7,602 nt of DNA, taken from assembly GCA_002452425.1 (NCBI GenBank), contig DKFQ01000056.1, positions 6,069-13,670 on the forward strand, in the 5' to 3' direction. The stretch comes from Sulfurimonas sp. UBA6792. Lineage in GTDB: Bacteria > Campylobacterota > Campylobacteria > Campylobacterales > Sulfurimonadaceae. Every line of letters starts with the position of its first letter. Position 1 is the stretch's first letter. Under the pieces are notes generated by a model that searched no databases, was not told the DNA's origin, and saw only the letters and a list, made by a program, of their open reading frames with translations. The position numbers and the translations under genes are program-made. Below are positions 1 to 6,560 of the stretch, one piece after another.

Positions 1-264
1 GGTGCGGCAAAAACAGTTGATTTGGAAGTTTGGCTTCCGGGGCAAAACTGCTACAGAGAGATAAGTTCGGTATCAAACACCAGAGAGTTTCAAGCAAGAC
101 GTGCAAAAATCAGATTTAAAGACGGAGATAAAAACTCTTTTGTCCACACACTCAACGGCTCTTCTTTGGCGGTGGGCAGAACGCTTGTTGCCATTATGGA
201 GAACTTTCAAAACGAAGACGGAAGCATCACCATACCTAAGGTGCTAGAACCTTATATCAACTAA
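1..264 (+). CDS. serS: Seryl-tRNA synthetase, C-terminal fragment (5' end outside window)
   Basis: This is the last 87 residues of cytoplasmic SerRS, which charges tRNA-Ser (and tRNA-Sec where present) with serine using ATP. The frame is open from base 1 and stops with TAA at 262-264; the rest of the gene, normally about 415 codons, lies to the left. The sequence shows the class II synthetase C-terminal core: SSVSNTREFQARRAKIRF corresponds to the conserved EISSxSNxxxFQARR segment that lines the serine/adenylate pocket, and NGSSLAVGRTLVAIMEN contains class II motif 3 with its invariant arginine (GR). The C-terminal ending (GSITIPKVLEPYI) is typical of bacterial SerRS. The next gene on the same strand starts 48 bp downstream, and I see no hairpin terminator between them, so readthrough into pflB is possible. 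The identification is secure. Confidence 0.95.
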   Translation, partial: GAAKTVDLEVWLPGQNCYREISSVSNTREFQARRAKIRFKDGDKNSFVHTLNGSSLAVGRTLVAIMENFQNEDGSITIPKVLEPYIN

Positions 265-267
265 ATA

Positions 268-283
268 TGGCATCGTTTTTGCT
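268..283 (+). promoter_or_regulatory. Predicted sigma-54 (RpoN) -24/-12 promoter for pflB
   Basis: TGGCATCGTTTTTGCT begins 3 nt after the serS stop codon. Against the RpoN consensus TGGCAC-N5-TTGCW it matches every defined position except the last C of the -24 box, and the GG-N10-GC spacing is exact (GG 269-270, GC 281-282). The predicted transcription start is near base 294, which leaves a leader of about 19 nt carrying a Shine-Dalgarno AAGG at 303-306, 6 nt before the ATG. In Campylobacterota, RpoN with the FlgR activator drives middle flagellar genes, which fits the flagellar assignment of the downstream gene. The match is visible in the sequence; promoter use is inference. Confidence 0.65.
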
Positions 284-312
284 CTAAGTAACAAATAATC
301 CTAAGGTAATAA

Positions 313-2661
313 ATGGCAAGTGGACTAGAAGAAGAGATTATAATCATTGAGGACGCTGATGCCGCTACCAACGAGAGTAGTGATGCAGCGTCGCAAGCAA
401 CACCAAAAGACTCTTCTCCTCTAAACAAAAAAAAGATGCTCCTTATCGCTGGTGGTGCTTCTGTGCTCCTTGTTGTTGTCGGTGTAACTCTCTATTTTTT
501 GCTTCAAAAATCCTCTCCAGAGAGTGAAGAAATCTCTACGCAAAACATCGAAGAAAAACTAGACAAACCAACCGAAGAACCCGTTGAACTCAGCAAGATA
601 GAAAATCTCATCGCCAAAGCCGATTATCTCTACTCAACAGGCTCTAAAAGCGAAGCACTCTCACTCTATGAAAAGATAGCGCACTACAGCGAAGCAGTAT
701 CTGCCTACAACTTAGGTGTTGCACAAATCAAAGAGGCGCAATATGAAACTGCTCTCGCCTCCTTCCAAAAAGCGATACAAAACAATGAAAAAAGATGCGT
801 AAGCGCCATTAATGCTGCTGTTTGCTCACTACATCTTGGCGATACAAAGAGCTTTCGCTACTATATCGACTTAGCCCATGCCTATCTGCCGCAAGAGAGA
901 TCCTCACCACTCTACTCCTACTACTACACACTTATAAACTACTATAATCAAAACTATTTAGAAGCACTCAGCGCACTCAATAACCCAACAACAGCAGAGT
1001 ACGCCAACACTCAAAATAGCCTAAGTGCAAAGATAAATGCACTTTTTGAGAACAATATTAAAGCTATTGAGAGCCTTGAGAAAAGCAACTCTGCTGAAAA
1101 TGATTTTAGTCTAGGAACACTCTATGCAAGAGTTGGCGATTTAACACTTGCAAAAAAACATTTTCAAAACGCCATCAAGCAGGGTGTAGAGCCCATGAAG
1201 GCGCAACTTGCACTAGGGCTTATCAACATTAAATCTGGACAAATGCAAGAGGCGGCAAAAGAGATAGAAAATGCGACAGATATATTTGGTGAGGAGGTCT
1301 ATAAGCCCTACCCAATCAAAGTAAAACTAAAAGATTCGCTCTTTAATCCAGACGAAGCACAAAAGCACTATAGGGACTTTGTAAGTAGCTCTGCAGCAAC
1401 AAACTATCAAAAGATATTTTACTTCTCTCCCTATAAAATTTTCAATGCAAATCAGACCATAAGTTACATCCGTAAGGGAAACGCTACTATTTTCATAGAC
1501 AATATTGACTCCGCAAAAGAGTATCTTGAAAAAGGAGCATCTACCTCTAACGTCAACATAGGCATCACGCAAGCGATTAAAAAAGCTCTCTCTTTTCAAC
1601 TCAGAGAAGCAAACGATATGCTCCTCAAACTTGTAGAGATTCAGCCAAAACACTCAGCACTGCACTACAATCTTGGACTTACTTACGCACAAATGGGCAA
1701 CTTTGTCGATGCACACAAACATTTTTTACGCTCCTACAATCTCGATGCAAAAAACTACATCTCTGGTATCTATGCCGTGATGTGTTCACAGCTCACAGAC
1801 AAAGAGAGCGCAAAGCTTCTCTCCATCCTCAAAGAAGAACTTGCCCATGAAGCCCCGAGTGAAGAGCTAGAGCTTTACAAAACACTTCTCTTTATTTCGG
1901 AGGATAATTTTTTGGCGGCTTCTGATTGGCTGGAAAAAGAGTACCAACAAAAACCTCTCCATCTTGCACTCGATGTCATCATTGCGCTTAAACAAAAAAA
2001 CAGCATTGTTGCACAAAAATCTGCAACAAAACTTACCACGCTTCTTCCAAATGAGATACTCCCTCATCTGATGCATATCGATGCATATTTAAACACCCTA
2101 GAAGAGAAAAAATATGCTCTTGAGGTCATCAACTATCTCAAGGCACAGCAATTCTCTTTTGAAGATCTCTACTTTGGAGCGCATATCACAAGGTACCTCT
2201 ACACACAACAAAACCTTATCACAGGAAAGCTCTACTTTCTAAGAGAACAGCTCAAAGAGGCGTTGGCATCGACAACCTCACAAACTGATGAAATTACAGG
2301 TGCACTTGCTCTTGCTTCACTTTATGATGGTGCTTTTGAAGAGTCCTACTCGCTCTACAATGACCTCATCGATAACCATAAAATAAGAGACTCTCACACT
2401 CTTTTTCTCGGGGCAGCCGCTTCCATAGCAGCCAACCATCATGAAAATGCGATTGCACTTTTAGAACTCTCCAAGATGAAAGATAGCAACTTTTTAGAGA
2501 GCAGATATGCCCTTGGACTTCTCTACCTAGAAGCAAAGAACAACAAAGGAGCAGTTATTCAGCTCTCACGAATCAACAAAAGCACTTTCCTCTCAGAATA
2601 TTTTGATTTTACTATCGATACAGATAAAGTGATGTTTGAGAGAAATGTAAAGAGTCAATAG
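313..2661 (+). CDS. pflB: TPR-repeat single-pass membrane protein, probable flagellar motor scaffold PflB
   Basis: This 782-residue protein has a short acidic cytoplasmic tail (residues 1-38), a KKK cluster (39-41), one hydrophobic helix (about 42-65) and a long exported region. The positive residues before the helix predict an N-in/C-out signal anchor, placing the rest in the periplasm. After a charged linker (66-95) come TPR-like helix pairs at about 97-120, 131-157, 264-289, 295-320, 449-478, 661-687 and 728-755, with the usual small/aromatic spacing (for example YNLGLTYAQMGNFVDAHKHF). Length and layout match Campylobacter PflB, a roughly 800-residue protein needed for torque generation; it forms part of the periplasmic scaffold that positions MotAB stators. 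In C. jejuni, as I recall, pflB also directly follows serS. A sigma-54-type promoter upstream and the terminator at 2670-2706 suggest its own transcript. The ATG at 313 is supported by AAGG at 303-306. The TPR and membrane features are certain; the name rests on architecture and synteny, because TPR sequences alone discriminate poorly (PflA is the main alternative, but it has a cleaved signal peptide). Confidence 0.75.
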   Translation: MASGLEEEIIIIEDADAATNESSDAASQATPKDSSPLNKKKMLLIAGGASVLLVVVGVTLYFLLQKSSPESEEISTQNIEEKLDKPTEEPVELSKIENLIAKADYLYSTGSKSEALSLYEKIAHYSEAVSAYNLGVAQIKEAQYETALASFQKAIQNNEKRCVSAINAAVCSLHLGDTKSFRYYIDLAHAYLPQERSSPLYSYYYTLINYYNQNYLEALSALNNPTTAEYANTQNSLSAKINALFENNIKAIESLEKSNSAENDFSLGTLYARVGDLTLAKKHFQNAIKQGVEPMKAQLALGLINIKSGQMQEAAKEIENATDIFGEEVYKPYPIKVKLKDSLFNPDEAQKHYRDFVSSSAATNYQKIFYFSPYKIFNANQTISYIRKGNATIFIDNIDSAKEYLEKGASTSNVNIGITQAIKKALSFQLREANDMLLKLVEIQPKHSALHYNLGLTYAQMGNFVDAHKHFLRSYNLDAKNYISGIYAVMCSQLTDKESAKLLSILKEELAHEAPSEELELYKTLLFISEDNFLAASDWLEKEYQQKPLHLALDVIIALKQKNSIVAQKSATKLTTLLPNEILPHLMHIDAYLNTLEEKKYALEVINYLKAQQFSFEDLYFGAHITRYLYTQQNLITGKLYFLREQLKEALASTTSQTDEITGALALASLYDGAFEESYSLYNDLIDNHKIRDSHTLFLGAAASIAANHHENAIALLELSKMKDSNFLESRYALGLLYLEAKNNKGAVIQLSRINKSTFLSEYFDFTIDTDKVMFERNVKSQ

Positions 2662-2669
2662 AAGCAGAA

Positions 2670-2706
2670 ATTTTCACCCCAAAGGGGAGTTGAAAATCTT
2701 TTTTTT
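2670..2706 (+). terminator. Rho-independent terminator after pflB
   Basis: A hairpin lies 8 bp after the pflB stop. ATTTTCACCCC (2670-2680) pairs across a 3-nt AAA loop with GGGG (2684-2687) and TGAAAAT (2691-2697), leaving an AGT bulge at 2688-2690. It is followed by a run of eight T (2699-2706). The T-run favours the + strand and overlaps the last codons of the convergent psd-like gene. On the - strand the same stem is followed only by TTT and then mixed bases, so it would be a weak terminator there, though the convergent layout leaves no other obvious stop signal for that operon. Confidence 0.8.
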
Positions 2707-3334
2707 AGAGCGTAAAATAACCTACAAGTGTCTCAGAAGCAACAAGTTCACTTCCAACACTTACGTTTAATCTAAAATTTGTTGGCAGATAAAGCGTTGT
2801 AGTACCATTAACCATCACCCCATAACGAGAGCCTTGCATCACACTCTGATTTTCTGCCACATTGATAGCAATCGGAGCAAAACTCTGCTTGAGCATATGG
2901 ACTATTTTCATCTTGTTTAAAGATTTTTTATCACTAAAGAGCATTTCTACTTGCTCATTGAGGTCTTGAGAAAGTGGAGATAGACTAGATAGTCTTGCAC
3001 CTCTTCTTACTGCGATATTTTCAAGCGTTGCAGAAAAGGGAGCACGCAACAAAGAGACATTAAAATAACTCCCCTCTATAACAACTTTATATCCCTCTGC
3101 AACCTCTTCGATAGAAGCCACAGTGCCATCTACAGGTGCGACGACGCTCTCTTCTTGATAAAGAAGATACTCCCTCTCAGGATTTCTAAATACAAAAAGA
3201 AAAAAGAGCGTTGCTACAAATGAGAAAAACTCTAAAAAATCAAAATCTAAAAATGCAGCAACCAAAAACGTGACAACTGCACCAAAAATCCAGTTCCACC
3301 CCTCTTTGGCGATAGGAAAAAGATTATTTTTCAT
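2705..3334 (-). CDS. Phosphatidylserine decarboxylase-like membrane protein, catalytic residues not conserved
   Basis: This 209-residue protein has the length and order of the short (PSD-A type) phosphatidylserine decarboxylases. It has two hydrophobic N-terminal segments (about 14-29 and 33-49), then FRNPERE (49-55, family FFRDPER), APVDGTV (66-72, family SPADGKV, keeping Asp69), FNVSLLRAP (91-99, family FxxHVNRAP) and GSRYGVMVNGTTTLYLP (168-184, family GxRxGxIRFGSRxDxxLP). Active family members cleave themselves at Gly-Ser to make a pyruvoyl group and use a catalytic His. Here the His position is Ser94 and the Ser position is Thr178, so normal decarboxylation of phosphatidylserine to phosphatidylethanolamine is unlikely. 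The frame is intact and not visibly decaying. The start overlaps the ftsH end by 11 nt and has a strong GAGGAG at 3341-3346, 6 nt before the ATG, implying coupled translation with ftsH. The equivalent position in the Campylobacter and Helicobacter operons holds a similar gene, followed there by pssA, which is absent here. Family membership is well supported; function is unknown. Confidence 0.8.
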   Translation of the reverse strand: MKNNLFPIAKEGWNWIFGAVVTFLVAAFLDFDFLEFFSFVATLFFLFVFRNPEREYLLYQEESVVAPVDGTVASIEEVAEGYKVVIEGSYFNVSLLRAPFSATLENIAVRRGARLSSLSPLSQDLNEQVEMLFSDKKSLNKMKIVHMLKQSFAPIAINVAENQSVMQGSRYGVMVNGTTTLYLPTNFRLNVSVGSELVASETLVGYFTL

Positions 3335-5297
3335 CTGCCTCTCCTCGCTGTGCCTCTTGAGCCATTGCTGCGTCAGTTTTGAGCTCCTCTTCTATGTCAT
3401 CTACAACGACATTGACTTTTGAGGTCAACCCATTCTCTTTTTCAAACTTGATAATGATATCTCGCACCTCTTCGCCTGTAATGTTCTCTTTTTTATAGAG
3501 AAGTCTTACTATCTCTTCAATCGCACCTTTGTACTCTTGAAGTCTCTCTACGACTATCTTATAGCGTGCTTGAAGTGACGATTTGATAAAAGTATCCATC
3601 TCTTCAGCCATCTTGTCACTATACTCTCTTGGTGATTGTCCATAGCCTCCAAGGAAAGAGTGTCTGCTCTTCTCTAGCACCATAAGCCCCGCAACATCAC
3701 TCATACCATACGTCTGAACCATAGATTTGATGATATCTGTCGCGCGTTCAAGGTCATTGCCTGCACCGGTAGAAATCTCTTTTATAAAGACCTCTTCAGC
3801 CGCACGTCCGCCAAGAAGTACGTCCACCTCTGCCCACAACTCATGCTGCTGCATCATAAATTTATTTTCCTCAGGCGTGTTAAGCGTGTATCCGAGTGCC
3901 GCGAGTCCACGAGGAACAATAGATACCTTTGAAACTTTCTTTGCACCGACTGTCGTCTCTGCTAAGAGAGCATGTCCACTTTCATGGTAGGCAACAATCT
4001 TCTTCTCTTTAGGGTTGATACGGCGAGATTTTTTAGCAAGTCCTGCCAAAGCACGCTCTACTGACTCATAAAGATCTTTTTGCGTTACTGTTTTCTGGCT
4101 CTTTCTTCCTGCCAAAAGAGCTGCTTCATTGACGACATTTGCCAAATCTGCCCCTGCCAAACCTGCTGTTAGGCGTGCAACCTCTTCAAGGTCAACATCA
4201 TCGCCCATCTTCACGCCCTTAACGTGTACTTTTAGGATTTTTATACGCCCCTCAAAGTCTGGTTTGTCAACAAGCACCTGTCTGTCAAAACGCCCCGGTC
4301 TTAAAAGCGCTTGGTCAAGTATCTCAGGTCTATTTGTTGCCGCTAGAATAATAACCGGCGTATCTGTTCCAAATCCATCCATCTCCGCTAAAAGCTGATT
4401 GAGTGTCTGCTCTCTCTCGTCATTTCCACCCATGTTTGCACCGGCTGCACGACTTTTACCTATAGCATCAATCTCATCGATAAAGATGATACTTGGTGCA
4501 TCCTTTTTTGCCTGCTCAAAAAGGTCACGTACACGAGCCGCTCCAACGCCGACAAACATCTCGATAAAACTAGAACCAGTTACCGAGAAAAACGGAACAT
4601 CCGCTTCACCTGCAACTGCTTTTGCCAAAAGAGTCTTTCCAGTTCCAGGGCTTCCAACGAGCAAAACACCCTTTGGAATCTTCGCACCGATTTCGACATA
4701 ACGCCCTGGGTATTTTAAAAAGTCAACTATCTCTTGAACTTCCTCTTTTGCCTCTTCAACGCCTGCAACATCATCAAACTTTGTTTTTGGCTTCTCTGAG
4801 TTTATCATTTTTCTCGAACCGCCCATACCTAAAATGCCGCTGCCCATGCTTTTTTGCATACGTCCGGCAAAAAACATCCATATTGCGATAATAATGAGAA
4901 ATGGAAAGAGCCAGCCAAACATCTCTGTAAACCAGTTTGTTTCACTAAAGCCTGTGTACTCTATGCCCTGCTTATCAAGCTCTTGCGTTAGCGTCGCATC
5001 ACTTGGAACGATGCGTGTTGTATAGAGGGTTGTAGCATCTGGGGAGTAGGCTTTGATGTAACTCTGCCCAATCTCTACTTTACTCACATCTTTTGCTTCT
5101 ATAAGCGATTTAAGCTCAGAGTAGCTTATCTGTTTTGCTTTTTTGCTTGTTGTTGCCACTGCTGCATCTGAGGCACTATTTTCCCCGATGAGTGTTTTAA
5201 AAAGCAAAATGATAACAACTGAAAAAATCGCAAAAGTTATAAGTGGATTTTTGTTAAAAAAATTATTGTCATTATTGTTATTGTTACTGTTTTGCAT
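3324..5297 (-). CDS. ftsH: ATP-dependent zinc metalloprotease FtsH
   Basis: FtsH is a hexameric inner-membrane AAA+ protease that extracts and degrades misfolded membrane proteins and short-lived regulators. The 657-residue product is full length. It has an Asn-rich N-terminus (residues 3-17), TM1 (about 19-37), a small periplasmic domain (about 40-125) and TM2 (about 126-145). The AAA+ module has Walker A GSPGTGKT (215-222), pore-loop FVG (248-250), Walker B IIFIDEID (270-277), and the second region of homology ATNRP to GRFDR (320-339) with arginine fingers R333 and R336. The peptidase domain has the zinc site HESGH (438-442) and, in GAGNDLERAT, the probable third ligand Asp515. The C-terminal tail is acidic. 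All catalytic residues are intact. The ATG lies 2 nt after the prmA stop; the nearest Shine-Dalgarno-like AAGG is about 12 nt upstream, so initiation probably relies on coupling to prmA. The position within cheY-prmA-ftsH matches the Helicobacter pylori stress-associated operon. Confidence 0.97.
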   Translation of the reverse strand: MQNSNNNNNDNNFFNKNPLITFAIFSVVIILLFKTLIGENSASDAAVATTSKKAKQISYSELKSLIEAKDVSKVEIGQSYIKAYSPDATTLYTTRIVPSDATLTQELDKQGIEYTGFSETNWFTEMFGWLFPFLIIIAIWMFFAGRMQKSMGSGILGMGGSRKMINSEKPKTKFDDVAGVEEAKEEVQEIVDFLKYPGRYVEIGAKIPKGVLLVGSPGTGKTLLAKAVAGEADVPFFSVTGSSFIEMFVGVGAARVRDLFEQAKKDAPSIIFIDEIDAIGKSRAAGANMGGNDEREQTLNQLLAEMDGFGTDTPVIILAATNRPEILDQALLRPGRFDRQVLVDKPDFEGRIKILKVHVKGVKMGDDVDLEEVARLTAGLAGADLANVVNEAALLAGRKSQKTVTQKDLYESVERALAGLAKKSRRINPKEKKIVAYHESGHALLAETTVGAKKVSKVSIVPRGLAALGYTLNTPEENKFMMQQHELWAEVDVLLGGRAAEEVFIKEISTGAGNDLERATDIIKSMVQTYGMSDVAGLMVLEKSRHSFLGGYGQSPREYSDKMAEEMDTFIKSSLQARYKIVVERLQEYKGAIEEIVRLLYKKENITGEEVRDIIIKFEKENGLTSKVNVVVDDIEEELKTDAAMAQEAQRGEADEK

Positions 5298-5299
5298 CT

Positions 5300-6133
5300 C
5301 TATTTTTTACCTTCTTTGAGGATAAGCGTTACCCACTCATCTTGAGCAATTTTTTCAAGAACTTCAAAATTTTCATAAAACTTCAAAACTTTTGATTCGT
5401 ACTTCTCTAAAATACCAGATAAGATAAGGATTCCGCTCTCTTTTACAACACTTTTCAAATCATTTGCTATAAATATCAAGACATCAGCCACGATGTTGGC
5501 AACGACTACATCATACTTATCTGATGCCAAACCACAAGAGCCTTCCCATAAATTTTCAAACTTTACTTCGTTTAAATCAGAGTTTAACTCACTGTTTTGT
5601 ATGCACGCGCTATCTGTGTCACATGCATCAACCAGTGCGCCAAGCTTGAGGGCTGCTACCCCGAGAATCCCGCTTCCACAACCGACATCTAGTACTCTGT
5701 CGCCTTTTTTAACATGCTTAGCTATCGCTCTAAGTGCAGAAGCAGTAGTTGGGTGATGTCCTGTACCAAACGCAAGCGCTGGATCTATGGCGATGTTTAT
5801 AAGTTCTGGGTTTGGAGCATCCCATGTAGGATGAATATAAAATTTATCGATAACAAGAGGCTGTATGCTCTCTTGATACACCTTCACCCAGTCACTGTTT
5901 TTGAGTTTTTCCTGCTTGCACTCAAGCTCTATGCTCTCGCCGGTTGCTTTTTGCAAAGCTTCTCTAAACTGCTCTAATCCCCATATGATGGTGTCAAGTT
6001 CCTCTTCGCTTCGGATGATAAACCCATCATCCGTCTCTTCAAATCCAACTGGTAATGTATCTGCTAAAAAATCTGAGAAAAGGGCGTGATGAGAGGAGAC
6101 GTTAACAACAAGTTCAAAATAATAGTCTTGCAT
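5300..6133 (-). CDS. prmA: Ribosomal protein L11 methyltransferase
   Basis: PrmA uses S-adenosylmethionine to trimethylate amino groups of ribosomal protein L11 in the cytoplasm. The 277-residue product has the family layout: an N-terminal substrate-recognition domain (about 1-80), a linker with the PrmA signature AFGTGHHPTT (121-130), SAM motif I DVGCGSG (149-155), the acidic loop DACDTD (169-174) that contacts the ribose, and motif IV VVANIVADVL (210-219), in which the NI pair is characteristic of PrmA. The N-terminal part is more divergent than in E. coli, as is usual in this phylum. The ATG shares one base with the cheY stop codon (TAATG) and has AGAGG just upstream, so translation is coupled to cheY. 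Loss of prmA in E. coli has little phenotype; its retention here in the cheY-ftsH operon is a phylum-level trait rather than evidence of a shared pathway. Confidence 0.93.
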   Translation of the reverse strand: MQDYYFELVVNVSSHHALFSDFLADTLPVGFEETDDGFIIRSEEELDTIIWGLEQFREALQKATGESIELECKQEKLKNSDWVKVYQESIQPLVIDKFYIHPTWDAPNPELINIAIDPALAFGTGHHPTTASALRAIAKHVKKGDRVLDVGCGSGILGVAALKLGALVDACDTDSACIQNSELNSDLNEVKFENLWEGSCGLASDKYDVVVANIVADVLIFIANDLKSVVKESGILILSGILEKYESKVLKFYENFEVLEKIAQDEWVTLILKEGKK

Positions 6134-6507
6134 TACACCTCTATGCCCATAACTGCACCAAGTTTTTCTTTAAGAACTTGTGGAGTAAATGGCTTTACTA
6201 TGTAGTTGTTTACCCCTGCTTTGAGTGCAGTGATAACCTCGGCTTTACCACCCTCTGTTGTTACCATGATGATAGGGAGGTCTTTGAATCGCTCATCTGC
6301 GCGTACTTTTTTTACAAGTTCTAACCCATTCATCTCTGGCATATTCCAGTCAGTAATCAACATATCGATATCGGGATTTGTGTTGAGTGTATTCCACCCC
6401 TCCACGCCATCTCCACCTTCAAATATATCTTTATGCCCAAGTCTCTGCAAAGTATTTTTTATAATACGGCGCATTGTAGAGCTATCATCAACAACAAGTA
6501 ATTTCAA
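6133..6507 (-). CDS. cheY: Chemotaxis response regulator CheY (TTG start)
   Basis: This is a 124-residue stand-alone receiver domain, the length of CheY, with no output domain. CheA phosphorylates it, and the phosphorylated form binds the flagellar switch (FliM) to change rotation. Visible residues are the acidic pair Asp7-Asp8 (VVDDSS), the phospho-acceptor Asp53 in LITDWNMPEMNG, Thr83 in MVTTEG, Tyr102 and Lys105 in NNYIVKPF; these correspond to E. coli D12/D13, D57, T87, Y106 and K109. TDWNMPxMNGL is the typical CheY signature and separates it from OmpR- or NtrC-type receivers. The start codon is TTG at 6505-6507, supported by AGGA at 6514-6517 with a 6-nt spacer and by the absence of any in-frame ATG that would keep the beta-1 strand (KLLVVDD). 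It is the first gene of a tight set with prmA, ftsH and the psd-like gene, and follows hisA after 61 bp. Confidence 0.95.
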   Translation of the reverse strand: MKLLVVDDSSTMRRIIKNTLQRLGHKDIFEGGDGVEGWNTLNTNPDIDMLITDWNMPEMNGLELVKKVRADERFKDLPIIMVTTEGGKAEVITALKAGVNNYIVKPFTPQVLKEKLGAVMGIEV

Positions 6508-6513
6508 ATGAAA

Positions 6514-6517
6514 TCCT
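6514..6517 (-). promoter_or_regulatory. Ribosome binding site fixing the TTG start of cheY
   Basis: AGGA (within AAAAGGAT on the - strand) is followed by six bases (TTTCAT) and then TTG AAA TTA. The optimal spacing, and the fact that the CheY beta-1 strand begins at the second residue, select TTG as the start. The codons just upstream in frame (CAT, TTT) are not initiators. Confidence 0.75.
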
Positions 6518-6543
6518 TTTCTCTAAATATTTGCAATTTTTTA

Positions 6544-6560
6544 AGCAATAATGATACCTA
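6544..6560 (-). promoter_or_regulatory. Candidate promoter for the cheY-prmA-ftsH operon (sigma-54-like)
   Basis: The 61-bp hisA-cheY gap reads TAGGTATCATTATTGCT on the - strand. It has GG (6557-6558), ten bases, then GC (6545-6546), with a perfect TTGCT -12 box but only a partial -24 box (AGGTAT against TGGCAC). A start about 12 nt downstream would leave a leader of roughly 26 nt containing the AGGA ribosome site. An alternative is a sigma-70 type promoter using TAAAAT at 6562-6567 as the -10 box, close to the hisA stop codon. Cotranscription with hisA is also possible because no hairpin terminator lies in the gap. Confidence 0.35.

Noticed and set aside
1327..2076. Two - strand open frames inside pflB (108 and 69 codons)
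   Set aside because: They are antisense to the TPR region, Cys/Phe-rich with no domain, and show no sign of being genes.
2068..2089. Tandem GATGCATAT-like repeat inside pflB, considered as a regulatory or recombination site
   Set aside because: It consists of two short near-identical units within coding sequence encoding His-Ile/Asp-Ala-Tyr residues; such similarity is expected by chance and nothing nearby suggests a function.
3727..5025. Several + strand open frames of 63-100 codons opposite ftsH
   Set aside because: All are antisense to conserved AAA+/protease coding sequence, have low-complexity Ser/Pro/Thr composition, overlap one another and show no family signature.
5493..6511. + strand open frames opposite prmA and cheY
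   Set aside because: They are antisense to prmA and cheY with no motif or convincing ribosome site; shadow frames.
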